In this document: positions 1 to 7,235 of the stretch, piece by piece | How the letters are laid out: each line of letters starts with the position of its first letter | How positions within the stretch are numbered: position 1 is the stretch's first letter | From: Akkermansia sp. | Lineage (GTDB): Bacteria > Verrucomicrobiota > Verrucomicrobiia > Verrucomicrobiales > Akkermansiaceae | Assembly: GCA_017472085.1 (NCBI GenBank) | Contig: JAFUQZ010000025.1 | Coordinates: forward strand, 1 to 38,318 | Reading direction: 5' to 3' | DNA: 38,318 nucleotides | Notes under the pieces: generated by a model | The model's input: the letters and a program-made list of their open reading frames with translations, nothing else | What the model was told of the DNA's origin: nothing | Databases searched by the model: none | Position numbers and translations under genes: made by a program

Positions 1-22
1 GTATATCGCATTTCTAATGCGA
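1..22. repeat. Third, partial copy of the PEP-CTERM leader palindrome
   Basis: These 22 bases are identical to 1131-1152 in the same orientation and to the reverse complement of 1449-1470. The core is a hairpin with arms TCGCATT and AATGCGA around a 3-nt loop. It lies at the window edge, so only the promoter-distal end of a longer repeat may be visible. By analogy with the copy at 1131, it would sit in the leader of another leftward gene beyond the window; that is inference. Between here and the terminator at 112 I see no gene. Confidence 0.6.
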
Positions 23-111
23 AGTTGCACACTGCCATCAAAACATACTGCGCCATTCGCAGGGCAAAAAGGCCTTAACTGTCTAAAGGGCATCTGCAAA
101 AAAATGGGTGC

Positions 112-146
112 AAAAAAAGCGCCTCCCTCATCACAAGGGAAGCGCT
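112..146 (-). terminator. Rho-independent terminator of the leftward PEP-CTERM gene
   Basis: On the minus strand an 11-bp stem (AGCGCTTCCCT with AGGGAGGCGCT, one G-T wobble) and a 7-nt loop are followed by seven T. It begins about 35 bases after the stop codon of the gene at 182-1027. Confidence 0.8.
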
Positions 147-181
147 GTGTATGAATAATTGTGTGTTGTAGTCGAAGAGTC

Positions 182-1027
182 TTACTTGCGACGGCGGCGG
201 GCAGCCAGACCGGCCAGCGCCAGCAGACTCAGCGTGGCCGTCGTTGGCTCAGGAACGGCCGCCGTATTGTAGGAAACTTTGACCCCTGAGGCATCTTTCG
301 TCACAAAATAAGAGGGAGCGGTAGCCGCAGCCAGGGCATCCAGAGAGTCTACTGCTGTCATTACTGTGCCATTGGCATCAGTAAAAGAATACGTAGTTTC
401 AGTTTCATCAAAGGCCATCTTCTCACCCGTGATGCTGATGAGTGTTCTTTCCTGAATACCCGTAGCCGTACCTGTCAGCTGAGCGGTGATGGATGAAACT
501 TTGGCATAATTGTCACCATTAGTATTCTGCGCTTTCAAAGTAACGATACCCGTATCGTACAGGTTCATGACAAAGCCATTCCCACCCTGAGTACGCAAAC
601 TGTATCCTAACGTGAAGCTACCCTTATTGTTAAGATTAATGTACTCCCCATCGTTGCCGCCATAATACGAATAAAAGGTCAGGGAAGAGGTGGCATCAAT
701 ATTGATGTTAGCACCACCTTGGAATTTAATTACTCTCTGAAAAGTCAGGTCTGCTCCGTTGGTAAGGTGCAAATCCAGACTCCAGCCCTCGAGGGTAAAA
801 TCACTCTCATTGCCAACTGTGCCGGTGGCGGAAGAAACATAAATATCATCCCACATGTTGGAATTCGTTGTACCGGGTCCGTTACCGTTAAAGGTATCAG
901 ACTCTCCGATTATCCAATTGCTTGAATCTGCCCACTTGTCAGAGGTAACTTCACTACCGCCATTCCATGTATAAGCAGCAGATGCAGCACCCGCCAGAGC
1001 GAAAAGAACTATAATCGTCTTTTTCAT
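182..1027 (-). CDS. PEP-CTERM anchored secreted protein
   Basis: Small exported protein of 281 residues with unknown ligand. Residues 1-17 form a signal peptide (Lys-Lys, hydrophobic core, A-S-A before the cut). The mature protein opens with an aromatic Trp/Gly/Asn pattern (TWNGG, later KWADSSNW) like that at the start of autotransporter-associated beta-strand repeats, and is rich in Gly, Asn and Thr, so a beta-helix is likely. Residues 258-281 are the anchor: VPEP, a short hydrophobic stretch, then RRRRK. In other bacteria such tails are processed by an exosortase; none is encoded in this window. It is divergent from, and paralogous in both ends to, the gene at 1570. Shared leader DNA suggests shared control. 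Export and anchoring are confident; function is not known. Confidence 0.85.
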   Translation of the reverse strand: MKKTIIVLFALAGAASAAYTWNGGSEVTSDKWADSSNWIIGESDTFNGNGPGTTNSNMWDDIYVSSATGTVGNESDFTLEGWSLDLHLTNGADLTFQRVIKFQGGANINIDATSSLTFYSYYGGNDGEYINLNNKGSFTLGYSLRTQGGNGFVMNLYDTGIVTLKAQNTNGDNYAKVSSITAQLTGTATGIQERTLISITGEKMAFDETETTYSFTDANGTVMTAVDSLDALAAATAPSYFVTKDASGVKVSYNTAAVPEPTTATLSLLALAGLAARRRRK

Positions 1028-1079
1028 CGTTTTGTAATAAGTTTATTTTATCGTTTTAAGAACGCACGCTTCTTTTCAC

Positions 1080-1152
1080 CGGCTTCCTTGCGCATTGGAA
1101 TGGCTCGCTTCCAAGATTTGTGCACAGTCAGTATATCGCATTTCTAATGCGA
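1080..1152. repeat. Left arm of a perfect 73-bp inverted repeat
   Basis: The reverse complement of this stretch is identical over 73 bases to 1449-1521. Each arm ends, on the spacer side, in a small palindrome (ATCGCATT-TCT-AATGCGAT here). The arm lies about 53 bases upstream of the leftward PEP-CTERM start codon, so it is probably transcribed as leader. Outside the 73 bases similarity falls but reappears right before both start codons (ACTTATTACAAAAC). Confidence 0.95.
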
Positions 1153-1448
1153 TGTCTATGTTTTTTTCGTAAAATACTGAAAAATATATGTTGAAGCTTT
1201 CTTAGTCAAGCTGCACAAAAAGTTCGCCTGAAGCATTTTTATAAAAAATGAAATAAGATAAATCATTAAGTGAAAATTACAATTTTGATGTTCATCTTAA
1301 AAAAACGATAATAAAGTGTTTTTGAAAAAAATCAACTTGCGATGCATTTTTTTATTATTGTTCAAAAAAGAAAAGGAGGTTAAATTCGTTAAAATTAAAA
1401 AAAACTTAAAGCATAAAACTCAGCTAGAAATGATATGAGTCGACAGCT
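1153..1448. other. AT-rich spacer between inverted repeat arms, with divergent promoters
   Basis: This 296-bp stretch is far richer in A and T than the surrounding genes and has no credible ORF. It holds a good leftward promoter (1181-1209) and a weaker rightward candidate (TTGTTC at 1358, 17 bases, TAAATT at 1381). A strong Shine-Dalgarno-like string (AAGGAGGT near 1373) is not followed by a start codon. Because it is bounded by inverted repeats it could invert; nothing in the single sequence shows that it does. Confidence 0.6.
1181..1209 (-). promoter_or_regulatory. Sigma70-like promoter for the leftward PEP-CTERM gene
   Basis: On the minus strand: TTGACT (1204-1209), 17-base spacer, TATTTT (1181-1186). 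Transcription would start near 1174, run through the whole repeat arm and give a leader of about 145 nt. Confidence 0.6.
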
Positions 1449-1521
1449 TCGCATTAGAAATGCGATATACTGACTGTGCACAAATCTTGGAAGCGAGCCA
1501 TTCCAATGCGCAAGGAAGCCG
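1449..1521. repeat. Right arm of the perfect 73-bp inverted repeat
   Basis: Exact reverse complement of 1080-1152. It ends about 48 bases before the start codon at 1570, almost the same offset as on the other side. It begins with the palindrome TCGCATT-AGA-AATGCGA. Confidence 0.95.
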
Positions 1522-1569
1522 AAAGAAAAGACGCGTGCATTTCATAAATATATAACTTATTACAAAACA

Positions 1570-2319
1570 ATGAAAAAGACGATTATTACAGTTCTTCTGG
1601 CTACGACCGGTGTGGCAATGGGAGCTGCAGATCTGGGTAACGGAATCACCGGCGACTGGACGATATACAACAAGGCGGATAAAATCGCTACTGACGCAGC
1701 CTCTATCACCTTTCAGAGCGACTGGGGTGGCCCCACGGCTTGGATTACACTTGATTCTGCCATTTCTCTTACACAGGATCAGACGCTGACTTTCAGCTAT
1801 ACCTATAGTTCAACGACCACGAACGGCATCTACGGCATCAGCTTCCAAGGGGATGGAGGCGCTTCCGCTTTCATGATTGGTAATACTGACTATGGCAATC
1901 GCGATTTGGCTGCCGCAGTTACCACACTGGGAACTACCGGATTCTACCAGAGCAAAGCCCAGAACATCCGTTTCAACGCGGGCAACTCAAGCGACCGTAT
2001 TCAGACTGTAACCGGCGGAGCCAGCCTCGGCACCGTTTCTCCCGGCCTTGTGGAAGCCTCCATTGCGTTCGATTCTACAGCCGCTGCTTTCATCATGACG
2101 CTCGAATGCGGAGAGCAGAGCAATACGCTCAACCTGGGTTCAACGGTTGCTTTTGATACCATCAGCTTCTCCGCTGATGGCGATATATCGCAGGCTTTCA
2201 CCGGGCTCTCCATGAACATCACAACAGCTTCGACTTCCGCAGTTCCGGAGCCGACAACGGCTACGCTGAGCCTGCTGGCTCTGGTCGGTCTCGCCGCCCG
2301 CCGTCGCCGTCGCAAGTAA
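1570..2319 (+). CDS. PEP-CTERM anchored secreted protein
   Basis: Exported protein of 249 residues. Residues 1-18 are a signal peptide whose first residues (MKKTII) match the divergent neighbour. The mature part (about 19-220) has many Ser, Thr, Asp and Gly and alternating hydrophobic positions, as in a beta-sandwich of the lectin/glucanase type; that is only a shape impression. Residues 225-249 form the PEP-CTERM tail: VPEP, hydrophobic segment, RRRRRK. The tail DNA is also similar to that of the gene at 182, while the passengers differ, as expected of a family that keeps export and anchor modules and varies the middle. There is no Shine-Dalgarno before the start; the preceding ACTTATTACAAAAC is shared with the neighbour. 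A clear terminator follows. Confidence 0.85.
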   Translation: MKKTIITVLLATTGVAMGAADLGNGITGDWTIYNKADKIATDAASITFQSDWGGPTAWITLDSAISLTQDQTLTFSYTYSSTTTNGIYGISFQGDGGASAFMIGNTDYGNRDLAAAVTTLGTTGFYQSKAQNIRFNAGNSSDRIQTVTGGASLGTVSPGLVEASIAFDSTAAAFIMTLECGEQSNTLNLGSTVAFDTISFSADGDISQAFTGLSMNITTASTSAVPEPTTATLSLLALVGLAARRRRRK

Positions 2320-2348
2320 AGCGAACAACGTCGCATAAAGACAACTTC

Positions 2349-2385
2349 AACGCTGCCATCCTCCTCCGGATGGCAGCGTTTTATA
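2349..2385 (+). terminator. Rho-independent terminator after the rightward PEP-CTERM gene
   Basis: A perfect 13-bp stem (2349-2361 with 2368-2380) and a 6-nt TCCTCC loop run into TTTTAT. It may also stop leftward transcripts from the gene ending at 2445. Confidence 0.9.
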
Positions 2386-2444
2386 TTATCCACGTCATAG
2401 CACGCGAACAGCCCCTACGGAGTCTACGGGGCACGGCAACTTGT

Positions 2445-3266
2445 TCATTTTCGGTAATTCCGCCATTTGCGGATCAGGCTGCTGATACAGAAGTAACAGA
2501 TAAGGGCCAGAATGAGTATGATCGCCAGCGAGTTTCTGCCAACATCCGAGTCTTTCAACACCTCCGGGTCAGAGAAAGGAGTCATGCGCGCAATCAGCTC
2601 CCTTGCCGCAAAAAACAGGATGAAAAGCGCCGGAAGCATACTCCGTAAGGACGGGCGCTCCGATGGGGCAGATTCGGGCTTCTGCACCTTGGGCGGGGGA
2701 GCATCCGGCAGATGGGTATGAATGGCGTACTCCAATTCGCGCACATTCTGCACAAAGAGAAACCCCTGCGGGATGCAATGCCCGCCATGCGCCCAGAACT
2801 GCTGCATGACGATATCGCCGCAGCCACGACCATATTCCCGCACTTCCTTGATTAGGTCATGCGTCAGCGGATAGCCCCGGGCGACAAGACGGCGGCGGAT
2901 GGTGGAGGGACGCAATACCAGCGCGCGTTTATCGGTGAGCACGTACACCGTGCGGCGGTCCAGCTCCCGCTCCCACCAGGGGCTGATGAGCAACCCGATA
3001 CCCACCAGAACAAAGGGCAACAAGACAATCGAAAACACCAGAAGAGGCAGCCGGGCGTGGGGCTCATGCAGGTGGGCCACAATTACCCATCCAAAGACGG
3101 ACAGCATGCCATTCCAAAGAAACGCAAAGAACATGCGGTATGCGTACCCCGGTTTCCAGAGCGAGGTCACAGGCTTCCGAACCAGCAGCAATTTCTCATC
3201 CGCTCCCAGCTCCCGTTCAACCCAAGCCCTGTCCTGAACCGGCAATTCTGTATCGATGAGTTTCAT
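2445..3266 (-). CDS. Membrane protein with a bacterial PH-like core
   Basis: Unknown function, 273 residues. After a soluble start with a GADEKLLLVRKP stretch come two membrane helices (about 46-66 and 73-95), then a cytoplasmic segment opening with YVLTDKRALVL (108-118), the pattern that begins bacterial PH (bPH_2-like) domains. A Pro-rich linker (186-205) leads to two more helices (208-227, 246-265). The same layout (acidic 'DE-LLW' motif, two helices, 'YAxTxRxxxx' strand) occurs in the genes at 16197 and 25217, so this is one of three dispersed paralogues here. It stands alone between a convergent PEP-CTERM gene and the AlbA-type gene. The domain call rests on motif likeness only. Confidence 0.7.
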   Translation of the reverse strand: MKLIDTELPVQDRAWVERELGADEKLLLVRKPVTSLWKPGYAYRMFFAFLWNGMLSVFGWVIVAHLHEPHARLPLLVFSIVLLPFVLVGIGLLISPWWERELDRRTVYVLTDKRALVLRPSTIRRRLVARGYPLTHDLIKEVREYGRGCGDIVMQQFWAHGGHCIPQGFLFVQNVRELEYAIHTHLPDAPPPKVQKPESAPSERPSLRSMLPALFILFFAARELIARMTPFSDPEVLKDSDVGRNSLAIILILALICYFCISSLIRKWRNYRK

Positions 3267-3321
3267 ATGTAGTCACCCGGAGAATTAAGTCCCAGAAAAA
3301 CACGGCAGCCAAACATCACTA

Positions 3322-5316
3322 TTATTCTGAGGGAACAGATGTTGTGTAGGCCTGGTCTTTATGTGTTTTTTCTGCATGAAGTCTGGAGAGCCGACCATGA
3401 CGAATCAAGGGCGCAAGGCTATTATGTCTTAGCGTATAGGCCCCTCTATCCAATAAAACACTCATCTGAGTCAGACTGATATAGCGCCCCTCACACAAGG
3501 CTAATATCATGTTGTCCGTTTCTTCCGGATGATGCCGTTGTTTTTTCCTGAATGCCTCCAGAGCCTTGCATAATTCATCCGGCAAGTGAAGTTCCTGAGC
3601 CATTTTTTCCGCATGTGTAACCACAGAGCTATCCACGTTAACCACAGAGCTCTTTTCAGGATTAACCACAGAGCTGGCCTCGTTAACCACAGAGCTCTTT
3701 TCAGGATTAACCACAGAGACGGATTTCTTTTCCAGATGTTCGACAGGAGGCAAAGTGTCTCCCAGCGACTTTATCAGTTTGGACAATCTGTCGACCAATC
3801 CGTATCTGGTCGCATTGCTGCGCCCCTTGCTTTGTATATATCCCTCTTCCCGGAGATGCGATAACATCCTGCCCAAATCAACGGAATGTAATCGGGGTAT
3901 AAATAGCCGCAACTCCTGATTACTTACATACTCATCACACGGTATCATCAACAACAGAATTTTCTCTGCAGACGACAAGCGAGCGTACTTCTCATATCCG
4001 AGGAACTCCTGCTGTACCAGCATCACATTCTTATCAAGCATGGCCAGGTACGGTAACTGCCACACTACTTTGAGAGCTTTCCTGTCTTCCTGTAACTTAG
4101 GTACACACAAAAAGTTTTCAGACCACCCATTCATCAACACATCCACACCGGAACCGGCATCCTCCACAATTCCTATCAACTTGAACATGTTTTGAATATT
4201 CTTGTTGCGGCACAAGCTCTTCCCCCCGGCATACACCTCCTCCTCGCGCATCAATAATGTTCCGGCGTTTTCCAACAGCAGCCCATTGGGCTGCTTGGTA
4301 ACTTTAACGCCACCGGGTTCCCGGTAATCTGCATGAATAACGGCATTGGCCAAGGCTTCACGCACAGCCTCATACGCCGAAGAATCATCCCTGCGAGTCA
4401 GCTTGACACCCAATTGAAACGGGCGCTTCAAATCTGATGTCAAACGCGGTAGAACCTTAAAGAAAAACTGATACAGATTCGGTTCCCATGTCCCATCGGA
4501 AGTGATACGATCAACCCACCGTCTGCCGGTCAAGGCTTTTTCACTTCCATCCAGTTCAAAATAATCCAAACGAAAAATGGGATGCAATTCGCGTATTGTT
4601 TCAGCCCGTCCGAACATCAGCAAACCAGCCAAAGTCAGCCCATACTTTCCCGTTTTTCTATCCATACGATAGGCACCCAGTTTCATCAGTAGAGACGCAT
4701 CATCCAAATCTGCCCATGGATGGTGTCTGCGATTTTCTGTCAGCGATTTTCGATAATCCAACAATGTCTGAACATCCAAATCACCAGGGCTACTGTCCGG
4801 AATGATTTCAGCATCGGCAGAATACTGCTGCGTCACAACATCCTTGTCCCTCAACATGCGACTCACTTCATCAGCCTTACACAAACGGTCTCCCTCACCC
4901 ACACGCACATAGCAGCACATCGGTTTGCCATCCAGATAAACAGGCTTCTGAGCCACAGATGCAGGTTGCACCCTTACTGCCAATACAGCTTTCCCATCTA
5001 ATTCCACAATGGCTATATCGTCTGCCCCACTCAACACCTCACTACATTTCGTGCCACTACTCAAGATGTTGGAAAAATCATCGCGATACTTCTCAGCCGT
5101 TTCTATACCTTCCGGTACTCCATCCTTATTAACCCCCACAATAATGACACCACCATCCGTATTAGCAAAAGCACTATACGATTCCCAAAAAGACCTGGGA
5201 AAACCTCCTTTACCACTTTTAAACTCCGGCTTCCACGTTGCCTCCGTCCACTTATTTCGCTCTCTGTACCATGAGAGGATCTCATCCGCAACGGTCTTTT
5301 TCCGCCTCTTGTTCAT
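3322..5316 (-). CDS. AlbA_2/Schlafen-type ATP-binding regulator
   Basis: Protein of 664 residues of the family often named putative DNA-binding or ATP-binding transcriptional regulator. The AlbA_2 core is at about 31-140 (EFKSG at 31, then AFANTDGG and IIVGV). A GHKL-like ATPase region follows (EALANAVIHADYREPGG at about 318-335). Winged-helix-like segments lie near 440-510. A Ser-Val-rich tandem repeat (residues about 533-566) splits off a C-terminal segment with a further helix-turn-helix-like stretch. Family members are variously linked to transcription control, toxin systems and phage defence; nothing here tells which. It is a single gene: the promoter sits right at the start codon and no toxin-like partner is adjacent. 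Confidence 0.75.
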   Translation of the reverse strand: MNKRRKKTVADEILSWYRERNKWTEATWKPEFKSGKGGFPRSFWESYSAFANTDGGVIIVGVNKDGVPEGIETAEKYRDDFSNILSSGTKCSEVLSGADDIAIVELDGKAVLAVRVQPASVAQKPVYLDGKPMCCYVRVGEGDRLCKADEVSRMLRDKDVVTQQYSADAEIIPDSSPGDLDVQTLLDYRKSLTENRRHHPWADLDDASLLMKLGAYRMDRKTGKYGLTLAGLLMFGRAETIRELHPIFRLDYFELDGSEKALTGRRWVDRITSDGTWEPNLYQFFFKVLPRLTSDLKRPFQLGVKLTRRDDSSAYEAVREALANAVIHADYREPGGVKVTKQPNGLLLENAGTLLMREEEVYAGGKSLCRNKNIQNMFKLIGIVEDAGSGVDVLMNGWSENFLCVPKLQEDRKALKVVWQLPYLAMLDKNVMLVQQEFLGYEKYARLSSAEKILLLMIPCDEYVSNQELRLFIPRLHSVDLGRMLSHLREEGYIQSKGRSNATRYGLVDRLSKLIKSLGDTLPPVEHLEKKSVSVVNPEKSSVVNEASSVVNPEKSSVVNVDSSVVTHAEKMAQELHLPDELCKALEAFRKKQRHHPEETDNMILALCEGRYISLTQMSVLLDRGAYTLRHNSLAPLIRHGRLSRLHAEKTHKDQAYTTSVPSE
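3619..3718 (-). repeat. 45-bp tandem repeat inside the AlbA-type gene
   Basis: AACCACAGAG occurs at 3619, 3640, 3664, 3685 and 3709, alternating 21 and 24 bases apart, so the full unit is 45 bp (15 codons). The protein reads SSVVNPEK then SSVVNEA in alternation. The unit length is a multiple of three, so copy changes would lengthen or shorten the linker without breaking the frame. Confidence 0.9.
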
Positions 5317-5322
5317 GGTCTT

Positions 5323-5350
5323 ATTCTACCATGTAATATGGAAGAATCAA
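5323..5350 (-). promoter_or_regulatory. Promoter placing the start site on the AlbA-type start codon
   Basis: Minus strand: TTGATT (5345-5350), 16 bases, TAGAAT (5323-5328), then exactly six bases to the ATG at 5316. The expected +1 is the A of the ATG, so the mRNA would be leaderless. Confidence 0.6.
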
Positions 5351-5374
5351 TAGCAGAATGTATTTTTATCTCTC

Positions 5375-6115
5375 TCAGAATACCTTCCGTCCTTTCGTGA
5401 TATTTCTGAAGCGGCGTTGGAAAGTGGGGGGGAGGGTGTGCCAGGGTTGGGTGAGGAGAGCGGCGCTATAGGTGTCCCTGCCGTCGGAAGTGATGATTTC
5501 CAGGCGGCCGGGACGGTGACGAAGGCGGATGAGGCCGTCCTTGTCGCGATAGGTGAGACGGATATGCCCGGTGCGGGCGGCACGGCCTCCGGCATCGCGG
5601 CAAATGCGGCGCAGTTGTTCTTCCGCGTCTGCCAGGGTCGTGCCGGGACGGGAAAAAGCTACGGCGAGTTCATACTGGAGGCTGACGAGGTTGCCCATGG
5701 CTACCGGACGGGGCGGGTTGGCATGCACTCGCCCGATGACCGCGGGTGCCGGGCGGGCAATCAGGGTGACGTTGACGGTCAGCTGCTCCTCCCCCCGGCG
5801 CAGGACCAGGCGCAGGACATCCCCTGCTCCGCTGTGCCGCATGCGCAGGAAGAGCCCCTCTCGGCTATACACTTTATGTCCGTTGACGCTCAGTATCATA
5901 TCACCGATTCGGATATCGGCGCGGGCGGCGGGGCTGTCGGGAGCCACCTCGGACACATACAGATGATGCGTCCGCTCTTCGACTCGGGTGCGAATTCCCA
6001 GGAAAACATCGCTCGTAATCATTCTCTGAGGTGCAGGCACAGTATGGCCGTTGCCTGCGCCGCCGGGAAGAGCAGCGAGGAGGAACATGCACAGAATGAT
6101 TAAGAGGCGATTCAT
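5375..6115 (-). CDS. Secreted PDZ-domain protein
   Basis: Third gene of a sigma factor operon, 246 residues. Residues 1-20 are a signal peptide; no lipobox is evident. Residues about 37-118 form one PDZ domain: the carboxylate-binding loop reads FLGIR, followed by APDSPAARADIRIGD and ILSVNGHKV, typical of the PDZ modules of periplasmic HtrA and RseP proteases. No protease catalytic motif is present. The C-terminal half (about 120-246) is Arg-rich and not recognised. The 14-base gap to the upstream single-pass protein implies co-transcription. It may sense unfolded or C-terminal peptides for the sigma system; that role is inference. Confidence 0.8.
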   Translation of the reverse strand: MNRLLIILCMFLLAALPGGAGNGHTVPAPQRMITSDVFLGIRTRVEERTHHLYVSEVAPDSPAARADIRIGDMILSVNGHKVYSREGLFLRMRHSGAGDVLRLVLRRGEEQLTVNVTLIARPAPAVIGRVHANPPRPVAMGNLVSLQYELAVAFSRPGTTLADAEEQLRRICRDAGGRAARTGHIRLTYRDKDGLIRLRHRPGRLEIITSDGRDTYSAALLTQPWHTLPPTFQRRFRNITKGRKVF

Positions 6116-6129
6116 GGTGTCAGCTCAGG

Positions 6130-6552
6130 TTACAGGAAGCAGTCGTTGATGGTGAAAGGCAACTCTTCCTCGGTTTCGATATGGAACTCGATGCCGTTGC
6201 GAGTGACGGCTTCGCGCTCCGGGGCGGGGGGAAAATGCTTATCCCACTCAGCAGCGGCAATGGTCTGCACCTCTGCGGGCGGGAGACAGGCATGGGCCGG
6301 CACGGCGGCGGACTCAGGCTGAGGCAGTTCAAGCAGTGCGAGGCAGCCCAGCGCCAGCATGAGAGCGGCCGCACAGGCCAGCAGGCGGCTGCGGTTATAG
6401 CCATGCTCCGCAAGACGGCGGAAACGGGCCTCCAGCCGGGCTTCCAGTCGCGCGGTCATGGCATCATTCATCTTCACGGAGCGCAGCTCGCGGGCGGCCA
6501 GCTCGCGGAGCAGCTGCTCCATGTCGTGAATCTGATGTGACGGGGTATTCAT
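6130..6552 (-). CDS. Single-pass membrane protein, probable anti-sigma factor
   Basis: 140 residues encoded 14 bases after an ECF-like sigma factor. Residues 1-54 are cytoplasmic and helical, with many Arg and Glu (RLEARLEARFRRL). One membrane helix spans about 55-76. Residues 77-140 lie outside and contain a Pro-rich stretch. The topology and position match membrane anti-sigma factors, but there is no zinc-binding HxxxCxxC motif of the ZAS class and sequence likeness is weak. The role is inferred from context. Confidence 0.6.
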   Translation of the reverse strand: MNTPSHQIHDMEQLLRELAARELRSVKMNDAMTARLEARLEARFRRLAEHGYNRSRLLACAAALMLALGCLALLELPQPESAAVPAHACLPPAEVQTIAAAEWDKHFPPAPEREAVTRNGIEFHIETEEELPFTINDCFL

Positions 6553-6566
6553 GGCGGGGTTAAGGT

Positions 6567-7100
6567 TTATGATTCATTCATCATTTGTTTCAGTTTACGG
6601 AGAGCCGCATCATAACGGGCTCGAACGGTGGATTCGCCGACTCCGAGCATACGCCCGATTTCGGCAAAGCTGCGCTCCTCCCAGAGATGGAGGATGACAA
6701 CCTCTGCCTGTTTTTCCGGCAGGCGGGAAAGGAGGGCGCTGAGGCTGCGCCCGGTATCTGAGTCGGAAGCGGTAACAGGCATCACTTCTGCCGACTGGTT
6801 ACTGCTGTAACAAGCTTCTGCCCTGCGGCGGCGGCTGTCGGCCATGCCCATCTTCATGGCTTCATTGGACAGGGCGCGCAGGGTGTATGGCAGGAGAGAA
6901 TCTTCCTCCGGGGCAACTCTGCCGCGATAAACGGCCTCTGCCACCCGCTCCAGCGTGCGGGACAACAGTAATTCCACATCCGTGGTGCTTCCGGCCCGGC
7001 GGCGGGCATAGAGGTAAAGACGGTGGCGCGAGGCATGAAACCAGCTGCGGCACTGCTGCCGCGCGTCTTCATCACCTTTTCTGTGCCACCAGTTGAACAT
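6567..7100 (-). CDS. RNA polymerase sigma factor, ECF-like
   Basis: 177 residues, the usual length for an ECF sigma factor. A divergent region 2 lies at about 15-90. Region 4 at about 122-172 is clear: LSRLPEKQAEVVILHLWEE, then the helix-turn-helix SFAEIGRMLGVGESTVRAR and a basic helix. It heads a three-gene operon with the membrane protein and PDZ protein, an arrangement known for envelope-stress regulation. No strong sigma70 promoter is visible upstream; autoregulation would be usual but no site can be assigned. Confidence 0.85.
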   Translation of the reverse strand: MFNWWHRKGDEDARQQCRSWFHASRHRLYLYARRRAGSTTDVELLLSRTLERVAEAVYRGRVAPEEDSLLPYTLRALSNEAMKMGMADSRRRRAEACYSSNQSAEVMPVTASDSDTGRSLSALLSRLPEKQAEVVILHLWEERSFAEIGRMLGVGESTVRARYDAALRKLKQMMNES

Positions 7101-7235
7101 GTATCAAATACGGCTTGCAGTCACCGCCCCGCCCTGCCGCTCCTGCTGCCCCCCGAAAGGGAGCAGACAAGAGAATCGCGGCAGCGAACGGAGTGTCGTC
7201 TTCATGGGTATGGCGTGTGACTCAGGGTAGAATTG

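Noticed and set aside
1371..1380. Strong Shine-Dalgarno-like string in the spacer between PEP-CTERM genes
   Set aside because: No start codon with an open frame follows at the right distance on the plus strand.
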